A stretch of 64,000 nt of DNA from Kushneria avicenniae (GCF_900112585.1 NZ_FOLY01000001.1:124001-188000); one strand, 5' to 3'. Shown: positions 8,739-18,151, counted from the stretch's first letter. The notes: generated by a model from the letters alone, not told the origin. A program made the numbers and translations.

Positions 8739-9497
8739 ATGGCCGGACACAGTAAATGGGCCAACATCAGACATCGAAAGGCGGCTCAGGACGCGAAAAA
8801 GGGCAAAATTTTTACGCGTCTGATTCGCGAGCTGACCGTGGCAGCACGCCAGGGCGGCAGTGTGCCCGAGGATAATCCGCGTCTACGGGCTGCGATCGAC
8901 AAGGCGCTGTCCAGCAATATGACGCGCGATACCGTCGAGCGCGCCATTGCCCGCGGCGTTGGTCACAGCGACAGCGATGCCATGGAAGAGCTGGTGTATG
9001 AGGGCTATGGCCCCGATGGTGTAGCCATTCTGGTGGAGTGCATGAGCGACAACCGCAATCGCACCGTTTCCGAAGTACGCGCTGCCTTCAACAAGCATGG
9101 CGGCAACCTTGGTACGAGCGGCTCGGTCGCCTTTCTCTTCCATAAGCAGGGGCGAATCGCTCTGGCGCCTGGCGTGCAAGAAGAGCGCGTGATCGAGGCC
9201 ACCATGGAGGCCGGTGCAGAGGATGTTCAGCCCCGGGAGGATGGTACGCTCGAGGTGGTCACTACCCCCGATGAGTTTGGCCCGGTTCGCGATGCCCTCG
9301 ACCAGGCCGACATCGAGGTAACACGTGGCGAAGTGGGCATGTTCCCGGACAGCTACTCAAGCATTGATGATGTCGAGACTGCCCGACGAGTAGTGGCGCT
9401 GTTCGATCGGCTCGAGGATCTGGATGACGTCCAAAACGTCTATTCCAACGTCGATTTTGAGTCTCATGTGCTGGAGGCTCTCGAGGAAGCATCATGA
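8739..9497 (+). CDS. yebC: YebC/PmpR-family protein (TACO1 family)
   Basis: A 252-residue protein beginning [21 protein letters not shown], diagnostic of the YebC family. Members are widely annotated as transcriptional regulators (for example PmpR of Pseudomonas), and TACO1/YebC proteins have more recently been linked to translation of difficult polyproline stretches, so the exact role here is open. The gene precedes ruvC by 28 bases, the conserved yebC-ruvCAB arrangement of gammaproteobacteria. GGAG lies about seven bases before the start. Confidence 0.95.
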   Translation: MAGHSKWANIRHRKAAQDAKKGKIFTRLIRELTVAARQGGSVPEDNPRLRAAIDKALSSNMTRDTVERAIARGVGHSDSDAMEELVYEGYGPDGVAILVECMSDNRNRTVSEVRAAFNKHGGNLGTSGSVAFLFHKQGRIALAPGVQEERVIEATMEAGAEDVQPREDGTLEVVTTPDEFGPVRDALDQADIEVTRGEVGMFPDSYSSIDDVETARRVVALFDRLEDLDDVQNVYSNVDFESHVLEALEEAS

Positions 9498-9525
9498 TGC
9501 CGGATGCAATGACGGACATGTTCCA

Positions 9526-10062
9526 ATGATGCTGCTGGGTATTGACCCGGGTTCACGGCGCACCGGCTTTGGTGTTATCGACATCTCCACGCCCACGCCG
9601 CGCTATGTTGCCAGCGGCTGTATCAGAATCGAGGCCGCAACGCTTGCCCAGAAACTGGCTCAGGTCTATGCCGGCGTAGCAGAAGTCATCGCTCAACATG
9701 CGCCTGCCGAGATGGCCATCGAACAGGTGTTTCTGTCCAAGAATGCCGATTCTGCCCTGAAACTGGGGCAGGCGCGCGGTACCGCCATTGTCTGCGCTGC
9801 CAATCACGGACTGGACGTTCACGAGTATGCCGCCCGACGTATCAAGCAGGTGGTGACGGGTAATGGCGGGGCAGACAAGACGCAGGTACAGCATATGGTA
9901 CAGTCAACGCTCAGGCTGTCAGGGCTGCCCCAGGAAGATGCTGCAGACGCTCTGGCCATCGCGCTGACCCATTTTTTTGCCTGTCGTGGCGGGCTGAGCC
10001 TGCCGTCGCGATCACGCTCCACAGGACAGCGCTCGTCAAGCTGGCGCCACTATCGGCCCTGA
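9526..10062 (+). CDS. ruvC: Holliday junction resolvase RuvC
   Basis: A 178-residue endonuclease that cuts Holliday junctions made during recombination and repair. The N-terminal [14 protein letters not shown] carries the first catalytic aspartate; [19 protein letters not shown] carries the catalytic glutamate and the DNA-binding region, and the C-terminal [12 protein letters not shown] supplies the two last acidic residues. The ATG at 9526 is immediately followed by a second ATG at 9529, so either could be used; the open frame extends upstream inside yebC without family similarity. It acts with RuvAB encoded just downstream. Confidence 0.97.
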   Translation: MMLLGIDPGSRRTGFGVIDISTPTPRYVASGCIRIEAATLAQKLAQVYAGVAEVIAQHAPAEMAIEQVFLSKNADSALKLGQARGTAIVCAANHGLDVHEYAARRIKQVVTGNGGADKTQVQHMVQSTLRLSGLPQEDAADALAIALTHFFACRGGLSLPSRSRSTGQRSSSWRHYRP

Positions 10063-10139
10063 TACGGTCTCTGGATAGTGGTGTGTTCAAGAGCCATGTA
10101 CTTTTTTTCGTTTATTGTTTCTGCCTGGATATACAACGC

Positions 10140-10778
10140 ATGATAGGTCGCCTGCACGGTCAACTGCTTGAAAAGAAACCGCCCCTGATCGTGATCGACG
10201 TTCATGGCGTGGGCTATGAGCTTGAAGCGTCCATGAACACACTCCTGGCGCTACCGGCGCCGGGCGAAACGGTTCGGCTTTATACGCACCTGAGCGTTCG
10301 TGAGGATGCCCATCTGCTGTATGGCTTCATTGATGAGGCCGAGCGTCGTCTTTTTCGTGAGCTGATTCGGATCTCGGGCGTTGGGCCTCGCCTGGCACTG
10401 GCCATTCTCTCCGGCATGGAGCGACAGCAGTTCATGAAAAGCGTGATGGAAGATGACACCAAAACGCTGACTCGCCTGCCGGGCGTGGGCAAGAAGACCG
10501 CCGAGCGCCTGATCATCGAAATGCGGGATCGCTTCAGGCACTGGCCCGAATTCGAACAGCTGGAGCAGGGCGTTGAAGAGGCCGAGCTGCCACTGGAGAG
10601 CGACAATCACGCCGACGCCGAGGCGGCATTAATCGCGCTTGGATACAAACCGACCGAAGCCACCCGAATGCTGTCGGGGCTGGACACAACGCTTTCGACC
10701 GAAGCATTGATCAAGATGGCGCTTTCCGACCGACTCGTCGGCAGTGAAACGCGCAGCGGGAAAGGCAGGGCATCATGA
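10140..10778 (+). CDS. ruvA: Holliday junction helicase subunit RuvA
   Basis: A 212-residue protein that binds four-way DNA junctions and loads the RuvB motor. It begins [15 protein letters not shown], the standard RuvA N-terminal OB fold, and has the two helix-hairpin-helix motifs around [16 protein letters not shown] and [16 protein letters not shown], and a C-terminal UBA-like domain ([13 protein letters not shown] region) that contacts RuvB. The start was set at this ATG because upstream in-frame codons lack similarity. The 77-base gap to ruvC is T-rich; the last bases overlap ruvB. Confidence 0.97.
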   Translation: MIGRLHGQLLEKKPPLIVIDVHGVGYELEASMNTLLALPAPGETVRLYTHLSVREDAHLLYGFIDEAERRLFRELIRISGVGPRLALAILSGMERQQFMKSVMEDDTKTLTRLPGVGKKTAERLIIEMRDRFRHWPEFEQLEQGVEEAELPLESDNHADAEAALIALGYKPTEATRMLSGLDTTLSTEALIKMALSDRLVGSETRSGKGRAS

Positions 10779-11821
10779 TAGAAACTGATCGGCTTATTGC
10801 CGGCGCCGAACGCCCTGAAGAAGAACGGGTGGATCATGCGATTCGTCCGCGCATGCTCGATGACTATATCGGGCAGGCAGCGGTGCGTGAACAGCTCGAT
10901 ATCTTCATCACGGCTGCTCGCCAGCGCGAGGACAGCCTTGATCACACGCTGATCTTTGGCCCTCCAGGGCTTGGCAAGACCACGCTGGCGCACATTATCG
11001 CCAGCGAAATGGGCGTTGACATCAAGTCTACCTCCGGACCCGTGCTCGAAAAGGCCGGTGATCTTGCTGCCATGCTGACCAATCTTCAGCCGGGCGATGT
11101 TCTCTTTATTGACGAGATTCATCGTCTCTCTTCTGCGGTTGAAGAAGTGCTCTATCCAGCGATGGAGGACTTTCAGCTCGACATCATGATCGGCGAAGGG
11201 CCAGCGGCACGCTCCATCAAGCTGGATCTGCCCAGATTCACTCTGGTGGGCGCAACAACCAGAGCCGGGCTTTTGACGGCGCCACTGCGCGATCGTTTCG
11301 GCATCGTGCAGCGTCTCGAGTTTTACAACATTACCGATCTGACGCACATCGTGAATCGCAGTGCCCGTCTCATGGGGTTTGAAGCCGATGACGACGGTGC
11401 CATCGAGGTGGCGCGTCGCTCCAGGGGGACTCCGCGTATCGCTAATCGGTTGTTGCGACGTGTCCGCGATTTTGCCCAGGTTCGTGGCGATGGCCGATTG
11501 ACTGCCGAGGTTGCCGACAAGGCGCTCAATATGCTCCACGTGGACCGTCATGGGCTTGATCACATGGATCGTCGACTGCTTCTGGCCATGATCGAAAAGT
11601 TTGGCGGCGGACCGGTCGGCGTGGAGAGTCTGGCGGCGGCCATCAGCGAGGAGCGTGACACCATCGAAGATGTCCTTGAACCCTATCTGATTCAGCAGGG
11701 TTTCATGCTGCGCACGGCCCGCGGTCGTATGGTGACGCGGCTGGCCTATCTGCACTTTGATCTTTCACCCACGGATGATATTCCGGATGAGGGTGATGGC
11801 TCAGCGACAGCGGAGCCCTGA
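10775..11821 (+). CDS. ruvB: Holliday junction branch-migration ATPase RuvB
   Basis: A 348-residue AAA+ ATPase that drives branch migration as a hexameric ring with RuvA. Seen: [11 protein letters not shown] at the N-terminus, Walker [12 protein letters not shown], Walker [11 protein letters not shown], sensor 1 [11 protein letters not shown] with the arginine finger region PLRDRFG, and the C-terminal winged helix with the RGR(M)-rich DNA-binding hairpin [11 protein letters not shown]. The ATG overlaps the ruvA stop (ATGA at 10775-10778), implying translational coupling. Length is normal. Confidence 0.98.
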   Translation: MIETDRLIAGAERPEEERVDHAIRPRMLDDYIGQAAVREQLDIFITAARQREDSLDHTLIFGPPGLGKTTLAHIIASEMGVDIKSTSGPVLEKAGDLAAMLTNLQPGDVLFIDEIHRLSSAVEEVLYPAMEDFQLDIMIGEGPAARSIKLDLPRFTLVGATTRAGLLTAPLRDRFGIVQRLEFYNITDLTHIVNRSARLMGFEADDDGAIEVARRSRGTPRIANRLLRRVRDFAQVRGDGRLTAEVADKALNMLHVDRHGLDHMDRRLLLAMIEKFGGGPVGVESLAAAISEERDTIEDVLEPYLIQQGFMLRTARGRMVTRLAYLHFDLSPTDDIPDEGDGSATAEP

Positions 11822-11826
11822 GCGTC

Positions 11827-12231
11827 ATGACCTCTCTTGATCTACGCGTCTACATCGAGGATACCGATGCCGGGGGCATCGTCTATCACGCCAACTATCT
11901 CAACTATCTTGAACGCGGCCGTACCGAATGGCTGCGTGACAAGGGTTTTGATCAGCATTCGCTTTTTGAGCGAAACATTGCACTGGTCGTTCGACGCCTG
12001 GAGTGCCAGTATCGCCTCCCGGCGCGGCTGGATGACTACGTGACGGTCGAAACCCGGGCAGGCGCACCGCGGCAGTACACTGTGGCCTTTGAACAACAGA
12101 TCATGCGACATGGAAAACTTCTTTTTCGCGGCATGGTCGATATTGCCTGTATCGATGCAACAGGTTACAAACCGGCTCGTTGGCCCGAAGATCTGCTTTC
12201 GGCCATGACGCTTGATTCTCAGAACGCCTGA
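11827..12231 (+). CDS. ybgC: Tol-Pal-associated acyl-CoA thioesterase YbgC
   Basis: A 134-residue hot-dog-fold thioesterase of the 4-hydroxybenzoyl-CoA thioesterase type. The conserved segment YIEDTDAGGIVYHANYLNYL near the N-terminus holds the catalytic aspartate. In E. coli YbgC acts on acyl-CoA or acyl-ACP and contacts phospholipid-synthesis enzymes; it is the usual first gene of the tol-pal cluster, as here, only five bases after ruvB and 11 before tolQ. Transcription may therefore run through from ruvCAB into tol-pal. Confidence 0.95.
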   Translation: MTSLDLRVYIEDTDAGGIVYHANYLNYLERGRTEWLRDKGFDQHSLFERNIALVVRRLECQYRLPARLDDYVTVETRAGAPRQYTVAFEQQIMRHGKLLFRGMVDIACIDATGYKPARWPEDLLSAMTLDSQNA

Positions 12232-12242
12232 AGGGGTTTTTC

Positions 12243-12932
12243 GTGAACGATTCTTCCATGTCGGTCATTTCGCTGTTTTTCCACGCTGGTCTGGTTGTTC
12301 AGCTGATCATGCTGATACTGCTTGCAGCCTCTGTCGTGTCATGGGTGCTGATCTTTCAGCGCGCCTTTGCCCTCAAACGTGATGCTCGGGAACTGGACGA
12401 GTTCGAATCCCACTTCTGGTCGGGCGTGGACCTCAATGAACTGTACCGGGAAGTGCCCTCCGATAACCCGCAGGGCGCGGCCCACATCTTTCGGGCAGGG
12501 TTTCGTGAGTTCAATCGACTGCTTCCCAAGTCGCGCAGTCACAACGCCGTACTTGAAGGTGTCGAGCGCTCCATGCGGGTGTCTGTCTCGCGCGAGGAAG
12601 AGCGTCTGACAGCGCATCTGGCTGTACTGGCCATCATCAGCTCGTCTGCCGTCTATGTCGGTCTTTTTGGTACGGTCTGGGGAATACTGGGTACCTTTCA
12701 GGCGCTGGGCGGTGCTCAACAGGTGTCTCTGGGTACCATCGCTCCGGCCATTGCCGAGGCGCTGGTCGCTACGGCCATGGGCCTTTTTGCCGCAATTCCT
12801 GCCAACATTGGCTACAACCGCCTGACGCACAAGGCTGACAAGCTGATGGTACGCATGGAGAATTTCGCTGAAGAATTCCATGCCTTCCTGCATCGTAATC
12901 TGCAAAACCGCAGCGCTGGCGAGAACACCTGA
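12243..12932 (+). CDS. tolQ: Tol-Pal inner-membrane motor protein TolQ
   Basis: A 229-residue member of the MotA/TolQ/ExbB proton-channel family. Three transmembrane helices are visible: about residues 15-37 after the start, and two more around VLAIISSSAVYVGLFGTVWG and TIAPAIAEALVATAMGLFAA, the latter pair forming the channel. TolQ with TolR energises TolA to keep the outer membrane attached during division. The GTG at 12243 has AAGGGG about seven bases upstream and is preferred; an ATG at 12258 is the alternative. Confidence 0.96.
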   Translation: MNDSSMSVISLFFHAGLVVQLIMLILLAASVVSWVLIFQRAFALKRDARELDEFESHFWSGVDLNELYREVPSDNPQGAAHIFRAGFREFNRLLPKSRSHNAVLEGVERSMRVSVSREEERLTAHLAVLAIISSSAVYVGLFGTVWGILGTFQALGGAQQVSLGTIAPAIAEALVATAMGLFAAIPANIGYNRLTHKADKLMVRMENFAEEFHAFLHRNLQNRSAGENT

Positions 12933-12942
12933 GGAGCATTTC

Positions 12943-13380
12943 ATGCAGGGATCCTATCGACGCAACCGGCGCAAAAAGCTCTCCAGCGAGATGAACGTTG
13001 TACCGTTCATCGACGTCATGCTCGTGCTGCTGGTCATCTTTATTATTGCGGCGCCCACCATCAATCAGGGAATCGATGTCGACCTGCCCCAGATCAGTTC
13101 CGAGCCGGTGCAAAGCGATAACGAGCCACTGGTCGTGACGGTCAATCGTGAGGGCGAGTATTACATCAGCCTGGGCGATGAGCAGCAGAGCAAATCACTC
13201 GATGACATCAGCAGTCAGGTCATGGCGGTGCTCAATCGCAACCCTGGTACCCCCGTCATGGTGCGCGGCGATCGCAACGTCTCCTATGGTCAGGTCGTCA
13301 CACTGATGGGCACGCTGCAAAATGCAGGTGTCCCCAATGTGGGACTGATTTCCGATCCACCGCCCGGCGACCAGCAGTAG
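12943..13380 (+). CDS. tolR: Tol-Pal motor protein TolR
   Basis: A 145-residue ExbD/TolR protein: short cytoplasmic N-terminus (YRRNRRKKLSSEMNVVPF), a single transmembrane helix starting IDVMLVLLVIFIIAAP that contains the essential membrane aspartate, and a periplasmic domain. The ATG at 12943 has GAGGAG eight bases upstream. It lies ten bases after tolQ and nine before tolA. Confidence 0.96.
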   Translation: MQGSYRRNRRKKLSSEMNVVPFIDVMLVLLVIFIIAAPTINQGIDVDLPQISSEPVQSDNEPLVVTVNREGEYYISLGDEQQSKSLDDISSQVMAVLNRNPGTPVMVRGDRNVSYGQVVTLMGTLQNAGVPNVGLISDPPPGDQQ

Positions 13381-13389
13381 GGAGAGACA

Positions 13390-14631
13390 ATGGCCAGACA
13401 CGATCGCCGTGCAGGCTATGCATTGCCTACCGTGCTTGCGGTCCTGCTGCACGTGGGGGTTATCGGGCTGATGGCCTTTCGCTGGCCGCAGAGCGATCCC
13501 GTTGAGACCTCCAATGCCGTTGTGCAGGCCGAACTGATTTCGATGGAAACGGCTACAGATCAGGCGCAGCAGGCTACCGAGGCACAGCCACGAGCCCAGC
13601 AGGGACCCGACCGTGAGCAGCCCGAGCCTGAAGCCACGCAGGATGACGCGGCTGAAGAGACGGCGCGCCAGCAGGCCGATGCCGCCGAACAGGCCCGTCA
13701 GGAGAGAGAGCAGGCTGCTCGCGAAGCGCAGCAGGCTGCACAGCGTCGCGCCGAGCAGGCAAAGGAAGTCGCTGCCCAGCAGGCTCAGGAGCAGCAGGCA
13801 CGAGAAGCCGCTGAAGCAAAGCAGAAAGCCGAATCCGAGGCCAAACAGAAGGCAGAAGCCGAAGCCAAACAGAAGGCAGAAGCCGAGGCCAAACAGAAGG
13901 CAGAAGCCGAGGCCAAACGCAAGGCAGAAGCCGAAGCCAAACAGAAGGCAGAAGCCGAAGCCAAACAGAAGGCAGAAGCCGAAGCCAAACAGAAGGCAGA
14001 AGCCGAAGCCAAACAGAAGGCAGAAGCCGAAGCCAAACAGAAGGCAGAAGCCGAAGCCAAACGTAAGGCAGAAGCCGAAGCTAAACGTAAGGCAGAAGCC
14101 GAAGCCAAACGTAAGGCAGAAGCCGAAGCTAAACGTAAGGCAGAAGCCGAAGCTAAACGTAAGGCAGAAGCCGAGGCGGCAGCCAAAAAGAAAGCCGAGG
14201 CAGAAGCCGCCGCCAAAAAGAAAGCAGAAGCGGACCGGAAGCGCGCAGCAGAAGCGGCAGCTGCGGCCAGCCAGAATGCCTTTGGTGATGAAATCACCAA
14301 CGAAGCAGAATCCATCGCCAATGCGCGTCAGGCGCAGCAAGCCTCCAATGGATTCATGAATCTGGTGCGCCGCGCCGTCGAACAGAGCTGGTCACGTCCG
14401 CCCAATGCATCCCCGGGGCTGGTCACGATCGTCAGGGTACAGCTTTTGCCGACGGGAGAGCTTCTGTCTGCCAATGTTTCCAGCAGCAGCGGTGATCCGG
14501 GGTTTGATCGCTCCGCAGTTCAGGCGGTAGAAAGGGCAGCTCCATTTACTGAAATGAGCAAACTGCCCCCCGAAGCACGGCAGAACTTTAGAAGCTTTAA
14601 TCTGCGCTTTAATCCCGAAGATGTACGCTAG
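13390..14631 (+). CDS. tolA: Tol-Pal system protein TolA with an expanded KAEAEAK repeat helix
   Basis: A 413-residue trans-periplasmic protein. Domain I is a single N-terminal transmembrane helix (about residues 11-30, LPTVLAVLLHVGVIGLMAF). Domain II, about residues 55-300, is a long charged helix rich in Ala, Glu, Lys and Gln; inside it residues 146-257 are 14 consecutive octapeptides of the type KAEAEAK(Q/R), encoded by 24-bp DNA repeats at 13825-14160. Domain III at the C-terminus (from about SWSRPPNASPGLVTIV) is the TonB/TolA-C fold that contacts TolB and Pal. The gene lies between tolR and tolB as usual. Repeat count may vary between strains by slippage. Confidence 0.96.
   Translation: MARHDRRAGYALPTVLAVLLHVGVIGLMAFRWPQSDPVETSNAVVQAELISMETATDQAQQATEAQPRAQQGPDREQPEPEATQDDAAEETARQQADAAEQARQEREQAAREAQQAAQRRAEQAKEVAAQQAQEQQAREAAEAKQKAESEAKQKAEAEAKQKAEAEAKQKAEAEAKRKAEAEAKQKAEAEAKQKAEAEAKQKAEAEAKQKAEAEAKQKAEAEAKRKAEAEAKRKAEAEAKRKAEAEAKRKAEAEAKRKAEAEAAAKKKAEAEAAAKKKAEADRKRAAEAAAAASQNAFGDEITNEAESIANARQAQQASNGFMNLVRRAVEQSWSRPPNASPGLVTIVRVQLLPTGELLSANVSSSSGDPGFDRSAVQAVERAAPFTEMSKLPPEARQNFRSFNLRFNPEDVR
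13825..14160 (+). repeat. Fourteen in-frame 24-bp tandem repeats in tolA
   Basis: Each 24-base unit codes KAExEAK(Q/R). There is one KAESEAKQ, two KAEAEAKQ, one KAEAEAKR, five KAEAEAKQ and five KAEAEAKR, with no length deviation. DNA identity between units is very high (mainly AAG/AAA, CAG/CGT and GCC/GCT changes), so the array arose by recent duplication. Two longer imperfect units (KAEAEAAAKK) follow. Confidence 0.95.
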
Positions 14632-14735
14632 AAAAACGGGATTGAACCAGGCAGTGCAAGGATGTGGTCGATAGAGTACCTGTCTTGATGGCAGGTCGCT
14701 AAAATCAAGGATTGTTAAACCCCGAGGGTGTGCTG

Positions 14736-16031
14736 ATGAAAAGACTAATGGCACTGGCCGGTTTCATGATGCTCATGATGACCAGCTTGATGGCACAGGC
14801 AGCAGGGGATCTCACCATCGAGATCACCCGTGGTAACGACAACGCAATCCCGATTGCGGTGGTGCCCTTTCGTGGCGAAGGTGTCAGCCCTTCCGAGGAC
14901 ATCGGCAAGATTGTGGCCGACGATCTCGAGCACAGTGGACAATTTGCACCGCTGGCGCCACAGGATCTGATTTCCCGGCCCGCCAGTGGAGACAACATCA
15001 ATTATGGTGATTGGCGCCGGGTCAGGGCCAACTATCTTGTTGTCGGACGCGTCGAATCCTCGGGTAACGGCTACAAGATCAGCTATGAGCTGCACGACGT
15101 GGCCGGACAGCGTCGCGAACTCGGAGAAGTCGTGACCTCAAGCGAGGATCAACTGCGCTCTCGTGCGCACTATATTGCCGATCAGATCTTTGAAGAAATT
15201 ACCGGCATTCGTGGCGCTTTCCAGACGCGTGTTGCCTATGTCACCGCCAATGGTGTCGATCCCAATATCAGTTATGCCCTGTATGTTGCTGATCAGGATG
15301 GTCATCGGCCACAACAGATTCTATCGTCCGATCAGCCCATTCTATCGCCGGCCTGGTCGCCAGATGGTCAAAAGCTGGCCTATGTTTCCTTTGAATCAGG
15401 CCGACCTTCCATCTATGTTCAACAGCTGTCCAGCGGACGTCGCGTCCAGTTGACATCCTTCAAGGGCATCAATGGCGCACCAGCATGGTCGCCGGATGGC
15501 CGTAAGCTTGCCATGTCGCTTTCAAAGGATGGCAACCCGGAAATCTATGTCATGGATGTCGCTTCGCGCTCCCTGACGCGCCTGACCAACTCCAGCTCTA
15601 TTAATACCGAGCCGGACTGGAGTCATGACGGTCGATCAATCCTGTTTACATCCGATCGTAGTGGTCAGCCGCAGCTTTATCAGATGGATGCCAGCGGTGG
15701 AAATGCAAAACGCATGACGTTTACCGGCAATTACAATGCCGGTGGCCTGTATGGCCCCGACAATAAATTCATCTTCATGACCACTCGTACAGACCGTGGT
15801 TTTCAGGTGGCAAAGCAGGATTTGTCGTCAGGTCGTGTGACAATATTAACCAATACTTATCATGATGAGGCGCCGGCAGTTGCGCCCAATGGTACAATGG
15901 TGGTATATGCCACTCAGCAGGGAGCACGTGGTGTGCTTGGTGCTGTTTCGGCCGATGGAAGAGCTTCTTTTGTAATACCTTCACCAAGGGGTGAAGTTCG
16001 AGAACCTTCCTGGTCGCCGTTTTTGAATTAA
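14736..16031 (+). CDS. tolB: Tol-Pal periplasmic beta-propeller TolB
   Basis: A 431-residue secreted protein. A signal peptide ([24 protein letters not shown]) precedes an N-terminal mixed domain (to about residue 160) and a six-bladed WD40-like beta-propeller with repeated [13 protein letters not shown]-type blades (residues 200-430). TolB links Pal and TolA in the periplasm. The ATG at 14736 with GAGGG upstream gives a proper signal peptide; a TTG at 14712 would add eight residues in front of it and is less likely. The 104-base gap from tolA may hold an extra promoter, though none is clear. Confidence 0.96.
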   Translation: MKRLMALAGFMMLMMTSLMAQAAGDLTIEITRGNDNAIPIAVVPFRGEGVSPSEDIGKIVADDLEHSGQFAPLAPQDLISRPASGDNINYGDWRRVRANYLVVGRVESSGNGYKISYELHDVAGQRRELGEVVTSSEDQLRSRAHYIADQIFEEITGIRGAFQTRVAYVTANGVDPNISYALYVADQDGHRPQQILSSDQPILSPAWSPDGQKLAYVSFESGRPSIYVQQLSSGRRVQLTSFKGINGAPAWSPDGRKLAMSLSKDGNPEIYVMDVASRSLTRLTNSSSINTEPDWSHDGRSILFTSDRSGQPQLYQMDASGGNAKRMTFTGNYNAGGLYGPDNKFIFMTTRTDRGFQVAKQDLSSGRVTILTNTYHDEAPAVAPNGTMVVYATQQGARGVLGAVSADGRASFVIPSPRGEVREPSWSPFLN

Positions 16032-16037
16032 ACGACT

Positions 16038-16057
16038 AGAATGAATTTCGTCATTCT
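16038..16057 (+). other. Small hairpin between tolB and pal
   Basis: The arms AGAATGA (16038-16044) and TCATTCT (16051-16057) enclose six bases and are followed by TTTA. It could partly terminate tolB transcription or stabilise the pal messenger; TAGAAT at 16037-16042 could equally be a -10 box for pal. Confidence 0.4.
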
Positions 16058-16080
16058 TTAATAAGAGCAAGGAGATCATC

Positions 16081-16599
16081 ATGCAGTTTTCTTCCTACGC
16101 CAAGACTCTGGCGGCCGCACTCTCTCTGGCTGTTGTTGCTGGCTGTTCCAGCGGCGGCGGTACACAGGATGGCGACCAGCAGAATGCCGGCATGAACAGC
16201 GGTTCTTCCACTCAGGGCATGAGCAGCAGCTCTGGTGCTTCCGGTCAGGGCACCGGTCAGCAGGCACAAATGCCGAGTGAAAATCGCGTCTACTTCGATT
16301 TCGACAGCGACAGCATCCGTCCGCAGTACGAATCCATGCTGAACCAGCATGCTCAGTACCTGCAGCGTAATTCCAGCACCAATATCGTACTGGAAGGCCA
16401 CACCGATCCGCGTGGTACTCGTGAATATAACCTGGGCCTTGGCGAGCGTCGTGCCAACGCCGTACGTCAATACCTGACCATTCAGGGCGTACCTGCTTCA
16501 CAGATCGAAGTTGTCAGCTATGGCGAAGAGCGCCCGGCAGCGTCCGGCAACTCTGAACAGGCCTATGCTCAGGATCGTCGCGTCGTTATCGACTACTGA
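16081..16599 (+). CDS. pal: Peptidoglycan-associated lipoprotein Pal
   Basis: A 172-residue outer-membrane lipoprotein. The signal peptide ends in the lipobox VVAGC with the lipidated cysteine at residue 21, followed by a Gly/Ser/Gln-rich linker to about residue 60 and an OmpA-like peptidoglycan-binding domain (VYFDFDSDSIRPQY, then LEGHTDPRGTREYNLGLGE with the diaminopimelate-binding Asp and Arg). AAGGAG lies seven to ten bases before the start. It anchors the outer membrane to the wall and is recycled by TolB/TolA. Confidence 0.97.
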   Translation: MQFSSYAKTLAAALSLAVVAGCSSGGGTQDGDQQNAGMNSGSSTQGMSSSSGASGQGTGQQAQMPSENRVYFDFDSDSIRPQYESMLNQHAQYLQRNSSTNIVLEGHTDPRGTREYNLGLGERRANAVRQYLTIQGVPASQIEVVSYGEERPAASGNSEQAYAQDRRVVIDY

Positions 16600-16613
16600 T
16601 CCCGGAGTAAGTA

Positions 16614-17384
16614 ATGAAACACAGTCTTGTTCGACTGTGCGGCGCGGGAGCCCTGGTGCTCCCGCTGTCCGTTTGGGCATCCGCACAAACAGATTCCTTT
16701 TATAACCAGGCCACCACAAATTCCGGTACCGGCACGCTGCAGATATTCAATCGTCTGCAAAGCCAGGAGCAGGATATCAACCAGCTCCGTGGGCAGATTG
16801 AAGAGCTCCGTCATCAATTGGAGCAGCAGACACGGCTGTCTCAGCAGCGCTATCTGGACCTTGAAGAACGTCTTGGCAACGCGCAGGGAAATAGTGCGCA
16901 GGGCAGTAGCAGCGATGATGGTGCTTCGGCTGGCAATGACCCCATCAATCAGGCCGCTTCCGGTGGTGGTCAGTCATCGTCAGGGGGAGAGGCCGCTTCT
17001 TCTTCCAATGATGCTCAGGGTGCCTATCAAGCCGCGTTTTCACATGTGCAAAAACGTGAGTTCGACCAGGCCATCTCTGCTTTTGAAACCTTTAATCGTG
17101 ACTATCCGCAGTCCGGTCTGAATGGCAATGCCTGGTACTGGCTCGGTGAGCTTTATTCTGCCAAATCACAGCTGGACAAATCGGCCACCGCGTTTGGAAA
17201 AGTCATCAGTGACTATCCTCAAAGCAACAAGGTGCCTGATGCCATGTACAAGCTGGGTCTTGTCTATGCTCGTCAGGGTAAAAGCTCTGAAAGCCAGAGC
17301 ATGCTGAAAAAGGTCGTCAGCGAGCATTCAGACAGCGATGCTGCCGGGCTTGCACGTGAATTTATGCAAAAAACCAGCGGTTGA
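16614..17384 (+). CDS. cpoB: Cell-division coordinator CpoB (YbgF)
   Basis: A 256-residue periplasmic protein with a signal peptide ending around VWASAQ, an N-terminal trimerising coiled coil (about residues 40-95, rich in Gln and Leu), a Ser/Gly/Asn-rich linker (95-130) and a C-terminal TPR domain (AYQAAFSHVQKREFDQAI onward). CpoB links the Tol machine with PBP1b during septation. It closes the tol-pal cluster 14 bases after pal. The 7-carboxy-7-deazaguanine genes that follow it in some relatives are absent; the next gene is convergent. Confidence 0.94.
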   Translation: MKHSLVRLCGAGALVLPLSVWASAQTDSFYNQATTNSGTGTLQIFNRLQSQEQDINQLRGQIEELRHQLEQQTRLSQQRYLDLEERLGNAQGNSAQGSSSDDGASAGNDPINQAASGGGQSSSGGEAASSSNDAQGAYQAAFSHVQKREFDQAISAFETFNRDYPQSGLNGNAWYWLGELYSAKSQLDKSATAFGKVISDYPQSNKVPDAMYKLGLVYARQGKSSESQSMLKKVVSEHSDSDAAGLAREFMQKTSG

Positions 17385-17402
17385 TGATGTCAGTCGGAAT
17401 TC

Positions 17403-17433
17403 GCGGGCAGTTCGTGGATGACGAAATGCCCGC
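17403..17433. terminator. Long hairpin between convergent cpoB and mupP
   Basis: The arms at 17403-17415 and 17421-17433 pair over 13 positions with one mismatch around a five-base loop; an outer pair CGGAATT (17395-17401)/AATTCCG (17447-17453) can extend it. There is no clean T-run, so a terminator role is inferred from its position between convergent genes. Confidence 0.45.
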
Positions 17434-17458
17434 TGCTTGCCATGAAAATTCCGGTGAT

Positions 17459-18151
17459 TTAGCCAAGCGTTGAACTGCAGGCGTTGTGCTGCAGTAATAC
17501 TTCGCAGAGCTCTTCGGGCGTTTCGTAAAATTGGCTGGCAGGCCATGCATCAGGGTTGTCCTGTTGACGTAAATAGCCATATTTCACCGCAATAGCTGTC
17601 ATGCCGGCGTTGTTGGCCGCTTGGATGTCGCGCAAATGATCGCCGATATACCAGCAATCCTCTGGGGTCACATTCAAGCGCCTTGCGGCTTCAAGTAGTG
17701 GAGCAGGATCCGGTTTTTTGACCGGAAGGTCATCAGCACACAGCAGTACATCCGGCGTTATTTTCAGCGCTTCAAGCAGCGAAACCGCATATGCTCTGGG
17801 CTTGTTGGTCACAATGCCCCATGGTCGCTTGATCGCGCGATAGTAAGTCAGTACCTCCGAAAATCCCCCAAAAAGACAGCTTTCTTCAGCAACGTTGTTA
17901 CCGTAGTACTCAAGCAGGCTGTCTCGAGCTTGATCGTGACCCTGTGCGCCCTTTTCCAGCCCCAGCGCCAGAGTGACCAGTGCGCTCCCGCCGTGGGACA
18001 CTTCACGTCGAATGTCTTCATAGGGCAGCGGATCAAGCCCGCGCTCCCTTCGAAGTGCATTGGCAGCGCGTGCCAGATCCGGCGCCGTATCAACGAGAGT
18101 GCCATCCAGATCGAACAATACGGCCCTGGGAATATCCGCATCCCAACTCAT
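17459..18151 (-). CDS. mupP: HAD phosphatase, N-acetylmuramic acid 6-phosphate phosphatase (MupP) type
   Basis: A 230-residue HAD hydrolase with motif I VLFDLDGTLVD (D14, D16), motif II in GIVTNKPRAYAV and motif III/IV in LPVKKPDPAPLLEAA and YIGDHLRDIQAANNAG. Annotation pipelines call this type phosphoglycolate phosphatase. In Pseudomonas the homologue downstream of ubiG is MupP, which dephosphorylates MurNAc-6-P in an anabolic peptidoglycan recycling route, and the same ubiG-mupP order with a 4-base ATGA overlap is seen here, so MupP is preferred. A phosphoglycolate role cannot be ruled out from sequence alone. Confidence 0.82.
   Translation of the reverse strand: MSWDADIPRAVLFDLDGTLVDTAPDLARAANALRRERGLDPLPYEDIRREVSHGGSALVTLALGLEKGAQGHDQARDSLLEYYGNNVAEESCLFGGFSEVLTYYRAIKRPWGIVTNKPRAYAVSLLEALKITPDVLLCADDLPVKKPDPAPLLEAARRLNVTPEDCWYIGDHLRDIQAANNAGMTAIAVKYGYLRQQDNPDAWPASQFYETPEELCEVLLQHNACSSTLG

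Noticed and set aside
10607-11755. A 382-codon open frame opposite ruvA/ruvB
   Set aside because: Antisense shadow; ruvAB are fully supported by motifs.
13825-14160. A possible CRISPR-like array
   Set aside because: The units are contiguous 24-bp coding repeats with no unique spacers, in frame with TolA.
13195-14340. A 381-codon open frame on the minus strand rich in Phe, Gly, Cys and Leu
   Set aside because: It is the antisense reading of the tolA 24-bp repeats; the repeat period being a multiple of three keeps all frames open, and no ribosome binding site is present.
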